A stretch of DNA of 64,000 bases from 67-14 sp035502775 (GTDB lineage: Bacteria; Actinomycetota; Thermoleophilia; Solirubrobacterales; 70-9): positions 10,313 through 74,312 of the forward strand of contig DATJUB010000037.1 in the NCBI GenBank assembly GCA_035502775.1, read 5' to 3'. Position 1 is the stretch's first letter; the number at the start of each line of letters is the position of its first letter. The notes beneath the pieces are model-generated. The model worked only from the letters and a program-made list of their open reading frames with translations. It was not told the origin of the DNA and made no database searches. This document shows, piece by piece, positions 27,012 through 36,075 of the stretch. The position numbers and the translations under genes were made by a program.

Positions 27012-28760
27012 CTATCCGTCGGCGGGTTCGAGGTCGACCCGGCCCCGTGCGGAATCGACCCGCTCGACCGTCACCGTGATCGGATCCCCGAAGCGCACGG
27101 CCCGTCCGGTCTTGCTGCCGATCAGCGCGGTCTCCTGCTCGTTGAGGTCGAAATACTCGCCCCGGATCTTGCGCACAGGCACGAATCCCTCGTAGACGTC
27201 GCCGAGCTTGCCGCCGAAGGTGACGAATGCCCCGGCCCGGATCACGCCGGAGACCTCACCCTCGAACTCGCTGTCGCGGCCGCGCTCGAACAGTTCCCGT
27301 TCGAGCAGGAACGCGGCGCAGATATCGTCCGCGTCCCGCTCCATGCGGGCCGAGGCGCGCTCCTTGTCCGAACAGTGAAGCGCCGCCAGCCCGACGAACC
27401 CCGGTTCCGGCTTGACCTCGCCCGCACCGAGCTCGGCCAGCAGGCCGCGGTGCACCACCAGATCGGGGTATCGCCGGATCGGGGAGGTGAAATGCGAGTA
27501 GGCGGTGCTGCCGAGCCCGGCATGCCCGAGGTTCTTCTCGGAGTAGCGGGCCGGTTTCAGCGATCGCAGGATCAGCGAGGAGTAGGCGGCCTCGCCGTGT
27601 CCGCGGCGGGCGGCCTCGCGGGACACGGAGCGCGAAGCCTCGACCGCGATCTGGCCGGCCTGGCTCGGGCCCATGCCGTCGTACGCGGGCGGAGCGGGCA
27701 GGTCCAGCGAGGCGAGCTGCTCGAGCAGATGCTCGATCCGGTCGGGATCGGGCTGCTCATGCACCCGGTAGAGGGTCGGTGTGTGGCGGTTCTCGAGCAT
27801 CGCCGCGACCTGCTCGTTGGTCAGCACCATGAGCTGCTCGATCAGCCGGTGGGCCTCGGTCTGGGCTTCGGCGGCCGCGGAGATCACGTGACCGTCCGAA
27901 TCGAAACGGAACGACGGTTCGGCCGAGCTGACCTCGAGAGCACCGCCGGCGCGCTTTCCGGCCAGATCGGCGGCGATGGTCCGGGTCAGGCCGATCGGCT
28001 CGGCCACCGCCTCGGGTGGTTTCTCCCTTCCGGCGAAGATCCGGTCGAGCTGGTCGTAGTCGAGCCTCGCGTCCGACCGGATCGTCGAGCGGTAGAAGGC
28101 GGCCGACTCGACCTCTCCCCCGCCCGAGATCAGGATCTCGGTTGTCACCGCGTTGCGTTCGACCCCGGGTGAGAGCGAGCAGACCCCGGCACTGAGGACC
28201 TTCGGCAGCATCGGTTCGACCGAGGTCGGGAAGTAGGTGCTGTTGGCGCGTTCGTAGGCCTCGTACTCGAGCGCCGTTCCCGGCCTCACGTATGCGGCGA
28301 CGTCGGCGATGTGGATCCAGAGCCGGACCCCGTCGCCCTCCCTTTCGGCCGACACCGCGTCATCGAAATCGCGGGCGGTCGCGGGATCCACCGTGAAGGT
28401 GGGTTTCTCGGTCAGATCGCGCCGGCCGCCCGGGGGATCGAGCGGGTTGAGCGATGCGCTCTCGGCCTCGGCCTCCAGGCCCTTGGCGAAACCCCGCCGC
28501 CCGAGCTTCTCGGTGGCGAACGCCTCGCAGACATCGGTGGCGTTGTCGATCCGGCCGAGATCCCTGACCATGCGGGCACGTCCCCCTCCGAACTCCGCCA
28601 GGACGATCTGTCCGGGCCGCGAGCGGACCTTGCGGTCGAGGGCGACCTGCTCGCCGGGCACGAAGATCGGCCGGGCGACTGTGAAGCGCCCGCGCTTCTC
28701 CAGGATCGCGACGTGAAACTCTCCCCGTGGCCGCGCCCGGCCTGCCCGTGGGCGCGCCAT
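27012..28760 (-). CDS. rnr: RNase R/RNase II-family 3'-5' exoribonuclease
   Basis: A 582-residue RNB-family exonuclease. A shortened N-terminal cold-shock-like part (about 1-100) precedes the RNB domain with the catalytic acidic motif DPATARDFDDAVSAE (about 122-136) and YSHFTSPIRRYPDLVVHRGL (about 422-441). An S1 domain ends the protein (about 500-580). It is shorter than E. coli RNase R (813 residues) because the helix-turn-helix extension and the long basic tail are missing. Its ATG follows the ctpA stop directly and it leads into smpB, fitting a role in trans-translation mRNA clearance. Confidence 0.88.
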   Translation of the reverse strand: MARPRAGRARPRGEFHVAILEKRGRFTVARPIFVPGEQVALDRKVRSRPGQIVLAEFGGGRARMVRDLGRIDNATDVCEAFATEKLGRRGFAKGLEAEAESASLNPLDPPGGRRDLTEKPTFTVDPATARDFDDAVSAEREGDGVRLWIHIADVAAYVRPGTALEYEAYERANSTYFPTSVEPMLPKVLSAGVCSLSPGVERNAVTTEILISGGGEVESAAFYRSTIRSDARLDYDQLDRIFAGREKPPEAVAEPIGLTRTIAADLAGKRAGGALEVSSAEPSFRFDSDGHVISAAAEAQTEAHRLIEQLMVLTNEQVAAMLENRHTPTLYRVHEQPDPDRIEHLLEQLASLDLPAPPAYDGMGPSQAGQIAVEASRSVSREAARRGHGEAAYSSLILRSLKPARYSEKNLGHAGLGSTAYSHFTSPIRRYPDLVVHRGLLAELGAGEVKPEPGFVGLAALHCSDKERASARMERDADDICAAFLLERELFERGRDSEFEGEVSGVIRAGAFVTFGGKLGDVYEGFVPVRKIRGEYFDLNEQETALIGSKTGRAVRFGDPITVTVERVDSARGRVDLEPADG

Positions 28761-29972
28761 CTAGGACCCGTCGCCGGAGGCGGCGATCTCGCCGGAAAGC
28801 ACTTCGTACGCACGGTCGAGCTGGGTGTCGCGCTCGGCGTCGGGGGCGAGCCTCGCGACCACGTCGGGCTTCAGGCCCTTGCCGGCGAGCGAGACGCCGT
28901 CAGCCGTGAAGAACTCGCCGACGGTGAGGTCCAGCGCGCCGCCGCTGTCGAGGTTGATCACCTGCTGGAAGACTCCCTTGCCGAAGGTGCGCGTGCCGAC
29001 GACCGGGGCATCGATGTTGGTCTGGAGAGCCGCGGCGAGGATCTCGGCGGCGGAGGCCGTGTCACGGTTCACGAGCACGGTCACGGGGAAGTCGCCGATG
29101 TCGCCTCCGACCGCCCGATAGGTCTCGTCCTTCTCGGTGCGTGACTTCGTCTCGACCACGATCTCGTCCTTCGGAACGAAGATGCTGGAGGTGAGCACGG
29201 CTTCCGGCAGGAGGCCGCCACCGTTCGCCCTCAGGTCGAGGACCAGGCCCTCGGCCCCCTTCTCCCTGACCTTGTCGACCGCGCGGCGCAGCGCTCTCGA
29301 GGCGCCGTTGCTGAAAGTGGTGAGCCGGACATAGCCGAGCTTTTGCCCGTCGACGTCCTTGACTCTGTTCGAGGTGATCGGGACGCGGATCTCTTCACGG
29401 GTGAGCGTGAGCTCCTCGGTCTTGCCCTTGCCCCGCTTCTTGATCCCGAGCACGACGTCCGTGCCCTCGGGGCCCTTGATCTTGGCGACGGTCAGGTCGG
29501 CGCTCTCGCCCTTGATCGATTCGCCGTCGACCGTGACGATCACGTCACCGGTCTCGATGCCGGCGTCATCGGCCGGCGAGTTCTTGAAGACGTATCCGAC
29601 CCGCAGCCCGTTCTTGCCGGCTTCGCCGACGGTCATGCCGACCCCGCTGAAGCTCCCTTCGATCGAGTCGGTGAAATCCGCCAGCTGCTTCGGATCGAAG
29701 TAGTGCGAGAAACGGTCCTTGTACTGCTTGCGCAGCTTGCTGACCATGCCCCGGATCGAGGCGTCCTGGACCTGGTCCGGATCGGTCTCGCGGAAGTACT
29801 TGCGGCCGATCACCTCGGCCGCCTCGTCGCTCGGTGAGACGCCCGGCCCGGCCGGGGACTCGATGAAGATGTCGCTGACCGCGGTCGGCAGGTTCTCGGG
29901 ATGGCCACCGATCCAGAGACCGGTGACCATGCCGATGACCACGGCGAACAGCGCCAGGAAGGCGACTCTCAT
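28761..29972 (-). CDS. ctpA: C-terminal processing protease CtpA (S41)
   Basis: A 403-residue exported protease. An N-terminal membrane anchor (about 3-23) is followed by a PDZ domain (about 105-190; VFKNSPADDAGIETGDVIVTVDG) and the S41 catalytic domain. The nucleophile is the Ser in NRDTASAAEILA and the general-base Lys is in GTRTFGKGVFQ; GLVLDLRANGGGLL is the conserved oxyanion region. These enzymes trim or degrade envelope proteins, often peptidoglycan hydrolases. It follows ftsX by 16 bp, suggesting a link to FtsEX-controlled wall hydrolysis at division. Confidence 0.93.
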   Translation of the reverse strand: MRVAFLALFAVVIGMVTGLWIGGHPENLPTAVSDIFIESPAGPGVSPSDEAAEVIGRKYFRETDPDQVQDASIRGMVSKLRKQYKDRFSHYFDPKQLADFTDSIEGSFSGVGMTVGEAGKNGLRVGYVFKNSPADDAGIETGDVIVTVDGESIKGESADLTVAKIKGPEGTDVVLGIKKRGKGKTEELTLTREEIRVPITSNRVKDVDGQKLGYVRLTTFSNGASRALRRAVDKVREKGAEGLVLDLRANGGGLLPEAVLTSSIFVPKDEIVVETKSRTEKDETYRAVGGDIGDFPVTVLVNRDTASAAEILAAALQTNIDAPVVGTRTFGKGVFQQVINLDSGGALDLTVGEFFTADGVSLAGKGLKPDVVARLAPDAERDTQLDRAYEVLSGEIAASGDGS

Positions 29973-29988
29973 CGAGCCGCGGCCTGAC

Positions 29989-30900
29989 TCAGACCTTGAG
30001 GAAGCGGCGCAGTGTCAGTCCCGACCCGATCGCCGAGACGAGCACCGCCGCTCCGAACAGGCAGGCGACCAGGACGATGAAGGACATCGAGTCCTGCGCC
30101 TGCATCAAGGCGAAGCTGTCCGAGAGCGGGTCCAAGATGGTGACTTTGCCGATCCACAGGACAAGTATCGCAATCGCGCCGCCGAGCATGCCGACCACGA
30201 CACCCTCGATCATGAACGGCCAGCGGATGAACCAGCGGGTCGCTCCGACCAGGCGCATGACCTCGATCTCGCGGCGACGGGTGTAGATCGAGAGCTTGAT
30301 CGTGTTGCCGATCAGCAGCAGCGAGGCGGCGATCAGCAGTGCGGTGAGCACGGTCAGCACGATCTTCAGGGCACCGGTGACCTCCTCGATCTTGCGGGCC
30401 GTGGCCTGGCGGTTGTCCACCTTCTCGATGATCGGCGAGATGAAGGTCGGCTGGCCGCTCTTGGCGGGCGGCTGGATCGAGGCCCGGATCGCGTCGAGGT
30501 TGGCCGCGTCGTCGGGCTTGACGATGAAGTTGGCCGGCAGCGGGTTGTTGCCGTTGAGCATCGCCAGGACGTCGCGCTGCTCCTGACCGGTCTCGGCCTT
30601 GAACTCCTTGAGCGCGTCGTCCTTGGTCAGGTAGGTGACGGTGCTGACGTGCGGCAGAGCTTCGATCTCGCTCTGCAGGGCCGTGGTCTCGGCCTTGGTC
30701 GCGTCGTCGTGGAGGTAGACGCGGACCTGCAGCTCGTCGCGGACCTCGGAGCTCTTGCCCTGGGCGGTCTGGAAGACCGGGATCAGGATGCCGATCAGGA
30801 TCGCGGTCAGGACCGTGGTGACGATCGCGGCGGTGGTCGGCGCGACGTTCTTGCGAATCGCGCGCAGCGCTTCGCCGGTGAAGAAGAAAAGCTTGCCCAT
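29989..30900 (-). CDS. ftsX: Cell-division protein FtsX
   Basis: A 303-residue membrane protein. The first helix (about 20-43) is followed by an extracellular loop (about 45-175, EVRDELQVRVYLHDDATK ...) and three further helices in a FtsX/permease domain, with IYTRRREIEVMRLVGATRWFIRWPF as the conserved cytoplasmic contact. With FtsE it couples ATP hydrolysis in the cytoplasm to activation of peptidoglycan hydrolases outside. Its ATG overlaps the ftsE stop (ATGA), giving tight coupling. Confidence 0.94.
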   Translation of the reverse strand: MGKLFFFTGEALRAIRKNVAPTTAAIVTTVLTAILIGILIPVFQTAQGKSSEVRDELQVRVYLHDDATKAETTALQSEIEALPHVSTVTYLTKDDALKEFKAETGQEQRDVLAMLNGNNPLPANFIVKPDDAANLDAIRASIQPPAKSGQPTFISPIIEKVDNRQATARKIEEVTGALKIVLTVLTALLIAASLLLIGNTIKLSIYTRRREIEVMRLVGATRWFIRWPFMIEGVVVGMLGGAIAILVLWIGKVTILDPLSDSFALMQAQDSMSFIVLVACLFGAAVLVSAIGSGLTLRRFLKV

Positions 30901-31772
30901 CAGTGAACTCCCTGGCCGTGGCCGTTGGTGTGACCTTCGACGCCCACGCCCATCTCGGCCCGCATGCGGACGCCGAACTCGGTGGTGGACTCTTCCGTGT
31001 AGCCGCCCGCGATCTCGTCGCGGATGACGCGGCCTTCGTAAAGCTCGATGACCCGGCGGCGCATGCGGTCGACCATCTCGCGGTCGTGCGTGACGACCAC
31101 GACCGTGGTTCCGGTCTTGTTGATCCGGTAGAGCAGCTGCATGATGCCGACCGAGGTGACCGGATCGAGGTTTCCGCTGGGCTCATCGGCCAGCAGCAGG
31201 GGCGGATGGTTCACGAATGCCCGTGCGACCGATACGCGCTGCTGCTCGCCGCCCGACAGTTCGTCGGGGTAGTTGTGAAGTTTGGTGGAGAGACCGACCA
31301 GGCGCAGGGTCTCCGGCACCTTCTGGCGGATCTCGGCCCGCGAGGCTCCGATCACCTGGAGGGCGTAGGCGACGTTGTCGTAGACGGTGCGGCTCGGGAG
31401 CAGCTTGAAGTCCTGGAACACGGTGCCGATGTTGCGGCGAAGCTGCGGGATCTTCTTGTCGGAAAGCTGGCCGATGTCGCGTCCGGCGATCGAGACAACA
31501 CCGTCGGTCGGCTCGAGCTCACGGATCAGCAGCTTGATCAGGGTGGACTTGCCGCAGCCGGTCGGTCCGACCAGGAACACGAAATCTCCGCGGTTGATCG
31601 CGAGTGAGACCCGGTCGACGGCCAGGTGCCCCCCGGCGTAGACCTTGCTGACGTCACGCATCTCGATGATCGGAGCTCCGCCCTTGCGGGGACGCTCGGC
31701 GCTGCGGCGGGCGCGCGCCTCTTCGAGTTCCGCCTTGACCTGTTGCTTGTTGTTCTTCTTTCCGAAAGCCAT
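30900..31772 (-). CDS. ftsE: Cell-division ATP-binding protein FtsE
   Basis: A 290-residue ABC ATPase. Walker A reads GPTGCGKSTLIKLLIRE, the signature LSGGEQQRVSVARAF, and Walker B LLLADEPSGNLDP, all in the form typical of FtsE. An N-terminal basic/charged extension of about 37 residues precedes the ABC fold and a C-terminal extension of about 30 residues with a His/Gly tail follows it, making it longer than the usual 220-230 residues. It energises FtsX, encoded next. The gene begins an operon that probably runs ftsE-ftsX-ctpA-rnr-smpB. Confidence 0.94.
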   Translation of the reverse strand: MAFGKKNNKQQVKAELEEARARRSAERPRKGGAPIIEMRDVSKVYAGGHLAVDRVSLAINRGDFVFLVGPTGCGKSTLIKLLIRELEPTDGVVSIAGRDIGQLSDKKIPQLRRNIGTVFQDFKLLPSRTVYDNVAYALQVIGASRAEIRQKVPETLRLVGLSTKLHNYPDELSGGEQQRVSVARAFVNHPPLLLADEPSGNLDPVTSVGIMQLLYRINKTGTTVVVVTHDREMVDRMRRRVIELYEGRVIRDEIAGGYTEESTTEFGVRMRAEMGVGVEGHTNGHGQGVH

Positions 31773-31868
31773 CTGATCGGCCCTATTCCGGAGCGAGGGT
31801 CCGATTCCTTCCGCTGGAAGGGATCGACCGGCCCGCCCTATTAGTTCGAGGGTTACGTCTAGGAATTA

Positions 31869-31899
31869 TTAGCGTTTGCTAGCAAATGGTACTCGCTAA
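31869..31899. promoter_or_regulatory. Nested dyad in the divergent ftsE / S1-protease region
   Basis: A perfect 12-bp palindrome TTTGCTAGCAAA (31875-31886) is flanked by TTAGCG (31869-31874) and its complement CGCTAA (31894-31899). It lies 10 bases before the protease start in the 136-bp divergent gap, so it could serve as an operator for either gene. Confidence 0.4.
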
Positions 31900-31908
31900 C
31901 CTTCAACG

Positions 31909-33042
31909 ATGCCCGATCAAGCCACAGCGGCAGGATTTCGTGCGTTCGCGATCGGAGCGGCGATGCTCGTGCTGCTCTCGATCGGCTTCGCCGCCGCCCC
32001 CTCGAGTTCATCAGCCGCCCAGATCAGCATCATCAACGGCAAGCCGACGACGATCGGCGAATGGCCGTGGCAGGTCGCGCTGACCGGATCACAGAAGGTC
32101 GCGCCCCAGGCGACCACCAGGGCACGCTTCTTCTGCGGCGGCTCACTGCTCACCCCCGAGCTCGTGATCACTGCGGGACATTGCGTCGCCGACCTGAAGC
32201 CCCGGCAGATCAAGCGGATCGAGATCGTCGGTGGCCGCACCCACCTCAACGACGAGACGAAGGGCACGGTCGTCGGCGTGAAAGAGCTCCTCATGCCGCT
32301 CCGGGCCGATGGCAAGCGCAGGTACAAGGCACGCTTCGGGGTGGCCGACTGGGATGTGGCACTGCTCCGGCTGAAGTCCCCGATCGATACCGGGACCATC
32401 AAGCTCGCCGGTGAGGACGAGGCCGCCAGCTGGAGTCCGGGACAGATGCTCTCCACCACGGGCTGGGGCGTCACCGGCCCGGACAACCGCAAGTCCAGCA
32501 ACGTGCTCAGGGTCGCGAGGCAGGTCATGCTGCCCGACAGCGTCTGCAGGAAGGCCAACGGCCGGGTGTACCGCAAGTCGACGATGAACTGCATCGGCGC
32601 CCCCTCCTCCCATGCTTCGACCTGTTTCGGCGACAGCGGCGGGCCGCTCGTCGCTCCGGTCGGCACCGAGTACCGGCTGGTCGGGCTGACCAGCTTCGGT
32701 GACTCCTACTGCCGTCCGGCCCTGCCCTCGGTCGACACCCGCATCGCCGGCGCGCCGATGCGGCGCTGGGTTCAGGACACCGTGATCGAGCTGACCGGCA
32801 TCGACCCGATCGGCAGCGGCGGCGTCGCCCCGCCTCCACGCGAGTGGTGCCGGGTGCCGGACGTCTACGGATCGAAGCCGGGTGAGGCCCGCTCGGCGGT
32901 GACCGCGGCCGGCTGCCGGGTGAGCCAGGTGAAACGGACCAAGGTCAGGTTCGGCCGCAAGGGCCGGGTCGTCGGAAGCTCCTTCTTCCCGGGCTGGCTG
33001 GCTCCGGTCGGCACCGGAATCAAGATCTACGTCAAGCGCTGA
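31909..33042 (+). CDS. Secreted S1-family serine protease with C-terminal PASTA-like domain
   Basis: A 377-residue exported protease. Signal segment about 10-36; the chymotrypsin fold starts at SIINGKPTTIGEWPWQVAL. The triad is H91 (ITAGHC), D149 (WDVALLRL) and S243 (CFGDSGGPL). The residue at the primary-specificity position (six before the Ser) is Ser, not Asp, so chymotrypsin-like rather than trypsin-like cleavage is predicted. A PASTA-like region (about 309-377; CRVPDVYGSKPGEARSAV) follows and may bind peptidoglycan. A paralogue lies at 40827-42005. The lipoprotein gene downstream overlaps its stop by one base. Confidence 0.87.
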   Translation: MPDQATAAGFRAFAIGAAMLVLLSIGFAAAPSSSSAAQISIINGKPTTIGEWPWQVALTGSQKVAPQATTRARFFCGGSLLTPELVITAGHCVADLKPRQIKRIEIVGGRTHLNDETKGTVVGVKELLMPLRADGKRRYKARFGVADWDVALLRLKSPIDTGTIKLAGEDEAASWSPGQMLSTTGWGVTGPDNRKSSNVLRVARQVMLPDSVCRKANGRVYRKSTMNCIGAPSSHASTCFGDSGGPLVAPVGTEYRLVGLTSFGDSYCRPALPSVDTRIAGAPMRRWVQDTVIELTGIDPIGSGGVAPPPREWCRVPDVYGSKPGEARSAVTAAGCRVSQVKRTKVRFGRKGRVVGSSFFPGWLAPVGTGIKIYVKR

Positions 33043-33356
33043 TGCGACGGAACGACCTGAAACGCATCGCTCTCGGCACCGCGGCCACTCTCGCGGTCGC
33101 CGGCATCCTCGCCGGCTGCGGCGGCGAGGACGATCCGGCCTCATCGAAGCCCACCCCGCCCGCGGCTCAATCCGAACCCGTCAAGCCTCGGGGCGCCACC
33201 GGCCCGGCCAGCGCGAACGACGAGCGCCCCGCCGCGCCCGACGACAAGATCTCGGAACGCCCGGGTGGCCCCGAGGACAAACGGGGCAAGGCCGAGAAGC
33301 CCAGGAAACGAGCCGGTGTCAGCGGGGGCATCTCCCCCGCGCCGGCCTCCCCCTGA
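33042..33356 (+). CDS. Small Pro/Lys-rich lipoprotein
   Basis: A 104-residue predicted lipoprotein: signal peptide ending in the lipobox LAGC, then a low-complexity Pro/Ala/Glu/Lys segment with no recognisable domain. Its ATG overlaps the TGA of the S1 protease (TGATG), so it is probably translated with it. It may be a membrane-anchored accessory of the protease; no function is assigned. Confidence 0.6.
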   Translation: MRRNDLKRIALGTAATLAVAGILAGCGGEDDPASSKPTPPAAQSEPVKPRGATGPASANDERPAAPDDKISERPGGPEDKRGKAEKPRKRAGVSGGISPAPASP

Positions 33357-33362
33357 AACCGC

Positions 33363-34583
33363 TCAGTCGGACTCTTCGGCGGTGACCAGGGTCACCGCGA
33401 GCATCACGCAGCCGATGGCCAGGGCTGCCAGCACCATCGCGATCCCGATGTAGAGCGGGGCCCCGGAACTGAAGGCGATGCTCATCAGCGCGCCGACTCC
33501 GGCAACCCCGAGCACCGCGACCACCGACCGGGGGCGAGGTCCGCCCAGCTCGGTCATCGGCCCCACCCGGGTCTCGACCACGGTGTTCCGGTCCGAGCCG
33601 GGATCGAAGCGACCCCCGAGAACCAGTCCGTAGAGCAGGAGCAGCGAGGGAATCAGGATCAGCATCCCGACCGCGATGCAGACCAGCAGCCCAATGATCA
33701 CGTTGTCGGCCGCGGCGGCGTCGGAGACGGTCAGGCCGGGCAGGATGTCCGGCGACTGGGCGATTCCCCATCCCGCGACCACGGCGATCACCGCACCGGC
33801 AGCACAGAACCGGGCCAGCTCGTACCGGCGCATCCAGAGGAAGGCGATCGTCGCCAGTCCGGCCACGGCCGAGGCCAGCACCGCGACCAGCCCCGCGCCG
33901 GAGGTGAGGCCGTCGTAGATCTCCCGGGCATCGTTGTGCATCACCGCGATGCCGATCGCGGCGACCGCTCCGGCCACCAGCCCGGCACCGAGCCCGCGTC
34001 GCCGGAACGCCTCGGCGATCTCTTCGGACCCGTTGCGCTTGGCGTCACCGGCCAGGTAGACCGCCGCCACATAGGCACAGACGGTCACCGCCATCACCCC
34101 GATCATGATCGAGGTCGGGTTGAGCCAGCTCGAGACCAGGTCACCCTGGGCGTTGCCCACCGGCACCCGGCCGGACACGATCGCGCCGACCACGGTTCCA
34201 AGCGCGAACGGTGTGATGAAGGACGAGATCGCCGAGAGGATCACGACGCCGCGCTCGTCGGCGACCCCGCCGACCACGTAGCTCACGGCCCGCATGATGA
34301 TGCCCAGACAGGCGATTATCAGCGGGATCCAGAGAGTCGAGAAGATCGAGCCGAACACCTCCGGATACGCGGTCCAGCACACGACCAGCACGAAGATCAG
34401 CCAGACGTGGTTGGCCTCCCAGACCGGCGCCATCGAACGATGGGTGTGCTCACGGATCTCGCCGCCGAGCTTGCCCCGCGCGGTCAGCGACCAGAACGAG
34501 GAACCGAAGTCGGCGCCACCCAGAACCACGTAGGCGGCGATTCCGACCAGCATGATCAGGACCGGGACGTCAGCTACCGGCAT
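33363..34583 (-). CDS. cydB: Cytochrome bd-type ubiquinol oxidase subunit II
   Basis: A 406-residue membrane protein of the CydB family with about nine helices. The N-terminus VLGGADFGSSFWSL and the segment HTHRSMAPVWEANHVWLIFVLVVCWTAYPEVF are the conserved CydB landmarks (the VWEANHVW motif is intact). It pairs with CydA to form an oxygen-scavenging terminal oxidase. The gene overlaps cydA by 14 bp, so the two are translationally coupled. The protein is somewhat long for the family because of an extended polar loop near residues 320-350. Confidence 0.92.
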   Translation of the reverse strand: MPVADVPVLIMLVGIAAYVVLGGADFGSSFWSLTARGKLGGEIREHTHRSMAPVWEANHVWLIFVLVVCWTAYPEVFGSIFSTLWIPLIIACLGIIMRAVSYVVGGVADERGVVILSAISSFITPFALGTVVGAIVSGRVPVGNAQGDLVSSWLNPTSIMIGVMAVTVCAYVAAVYLAGDAKRNGSEEIAEAFRRRGLGAGLVAGAVAAIGIAVMHNDAREIYDGLTSGAGLVAVLASAVAGLATIAFLWMRRYELARFCAAGAVIAVVAGWGIAQSPDILPGLTVSDAAAADNVIIGLLVCIAVGMLILIPSLLLLYGLVLGGRFDPGSDRNTVVETRVGPMTELGGPRPRSVVAVLGVAGVGALMSIAFSSGAPLYIGIAMVLAALAIGCVMLAVTLVTAEESD

Positions 34584-36003
34584 CGTGGCCCGCCTTTCCG
34601 CCGCTCTCCGGACCCTTCGCCCCGGCCGTCCCCGGACCCTCTTCCAGGGCCGCGATCTCCGGTGTGAAAGGCGTGCGGGCGATCCGTCTCAGGACCCAGA
34701 AGGTGGATCCGGCGAGAACCAGATAGACGAGCACCAGGGCGGTGTAGCCGAAGATGATGCCCTCGGCCCCGGTGACCGCCTCCTCGGTCCGCATCACGCC
34801 GTACACGACCCAGGGCTGTCGTCCGACCTCGGTCGTGACCCAGCCGGCGATCAGGGCGACCACCGCCGCCGGTCCGGCCGCGATCACCGCGCGATAGAAC
34901 CACTTGGTTTCCGGGATGCGTTTCTTTCGGTAGAAGACGAAAAGGAACCAGGCTGCCAGCGCGACCAGCATCGTGCCGATCCCGACCATGGTCTGGAACG
35001 CGATGCGGACCACGTTGATCGGCGGCCGGTCCTCCTCCGGCACGGTGTCGAGACCCTGCACGGTGGCGTTCGGGTCGTGGTAGGCCAGCAGGGAGAGCAG
35101 CTTGGGAATCTCGATCCCGTACTTGATGCTGCCATCCGGTTCGTACCAGCCGAGAATCGTCTCCGGTGCTCCTTCGGTGGTCTTGTAGAGCCCTTCGAAG
35201 GCGGCCAGCTTGATCGGCTGGTCCTCGGCGACGTTGCGGGCCGACCAGTCACCGATCAGCAGCTGGGTGGGTGCGGCCAGGCAGGCGATCGCCAGCGGGA
35301 TGACCATCGCGGTGCGAAAGTAGGGGCCGCGCCGGCCCTTCAGCCAGGCGAAGGCGTACACGCCCGCGATCGAGAATCCGACGACGATGTAGGCGGCCAG
35401 ATACATGTGGATCAACTGCGGCCAGAGATGGCCGTTGCCGAACAGGGCCGACCAGGGCTGGACGTTGACCACGTCCCCGTTGACCACGTCGAAGCCCGAA
35501 GGGGCGTTCATCCAGGCATTGACCGCGATCACCATCCAGGAGCCGGTGAATCCCGCGACCATGACCGGGATCCCGGCCAGCAGATGCCGTTTCGGTGAGA
35601 GCCGGTCCCAGCCGTAGACGTAGATCGCGATGAAGATCGCCTCGATGAAGAAGGAGAAGCCCTCGAGGCCGAAGGCCAGACCGAAGACCTCGCCGAAGGC
35701 GGACATGAATCCGGGCCAGAGGATGCCGAGCTCGAAGCTGAGCAGCGTGCCGGTCACGACCCCGGCCGCGAACAGGGTGATCATCACCTTCGACCACCGC
35801 TTCGCTATTGCCGTGTAGTGCGCCTTGCCGGTCCGGTAGCCGAGCCACTCCGTGAAGATGACCATCGCCGGGAAGGCGACTCCGAAGCAGACAAGAGGAA
35901 TGTGCACCGCGAACGAAAGAGCCTGCATCTGACGTGCTTCAAGCAGGTAATCCTGATCCACCGCCGGGAATGCCGACGAGACGGACGCGAGCATTTCGAA
36001 CAC
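34570..36003 (-). CDS. cydA: Cytochrome bd-type ubiquinol oxidase subunit I
   Basis: A 477-residue CydA protein. The haem-binding helices and the GRQPW motif (near GWVTTEVGRQPWVVYGVMRT) are present. The periplasmic Q-loop is short, as in the actinobacterial and cyanide-insensitive branch, although the KLAAFE segment with its Lys and Glu is retained. It oxidises quinol and reduces oxygen with high affinity. cydDC assembly genes are not in this window. Confidence 0.94.
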   Translation of the reverse strand: MFEMLASVSSAFPAVDQDYLLEARQMQALSFAVHIPLVCFGVAFPAMVIFTEWLGYRTGKAHYTAIAKRWSKVMITLFAAGVVTGTLLSFELGILWPGFMSAFGEVFGLAFGLEGFSFFIEAIFIAIYVYGWDRLSPKRHLLAGIPVMVAGFTGSWMVIAVNAWMNAPSGFDVVNGDVVNVQPWSALFGNGHLWPQLIHMYLAAYIVVGFSIAGVYAFAWLKGRRGPYFRTAMVIPLAIACLAAPTQLLIGDWSARNVAEDQPIKLAAFEGLYKTTEGAPETILGWYEPDGSIKYGIEIPKLLSLLAYHDPNATVQGLDTVPEEDRPPINVVRIAFQTMVGIGTMLVALAAWFLFVFYRKKRIPETKWFYRAVIAAGPAAVVALIAGWVTTEVGRQPWVVYGVMRTEEAVTGAEGIIFGYTALVLVYLVLAGSTFWVLRRIARTPFTPEIAALEEGPGTAGAKGPESGGKAGHDAGS

Positions 36004-36075
36004 GTCCCTAACCTACTCCAGCCGTCGCCCGCCAAATGCGACGGCGATCACGCAGCGAACCCTGAGCGGGTGTCC

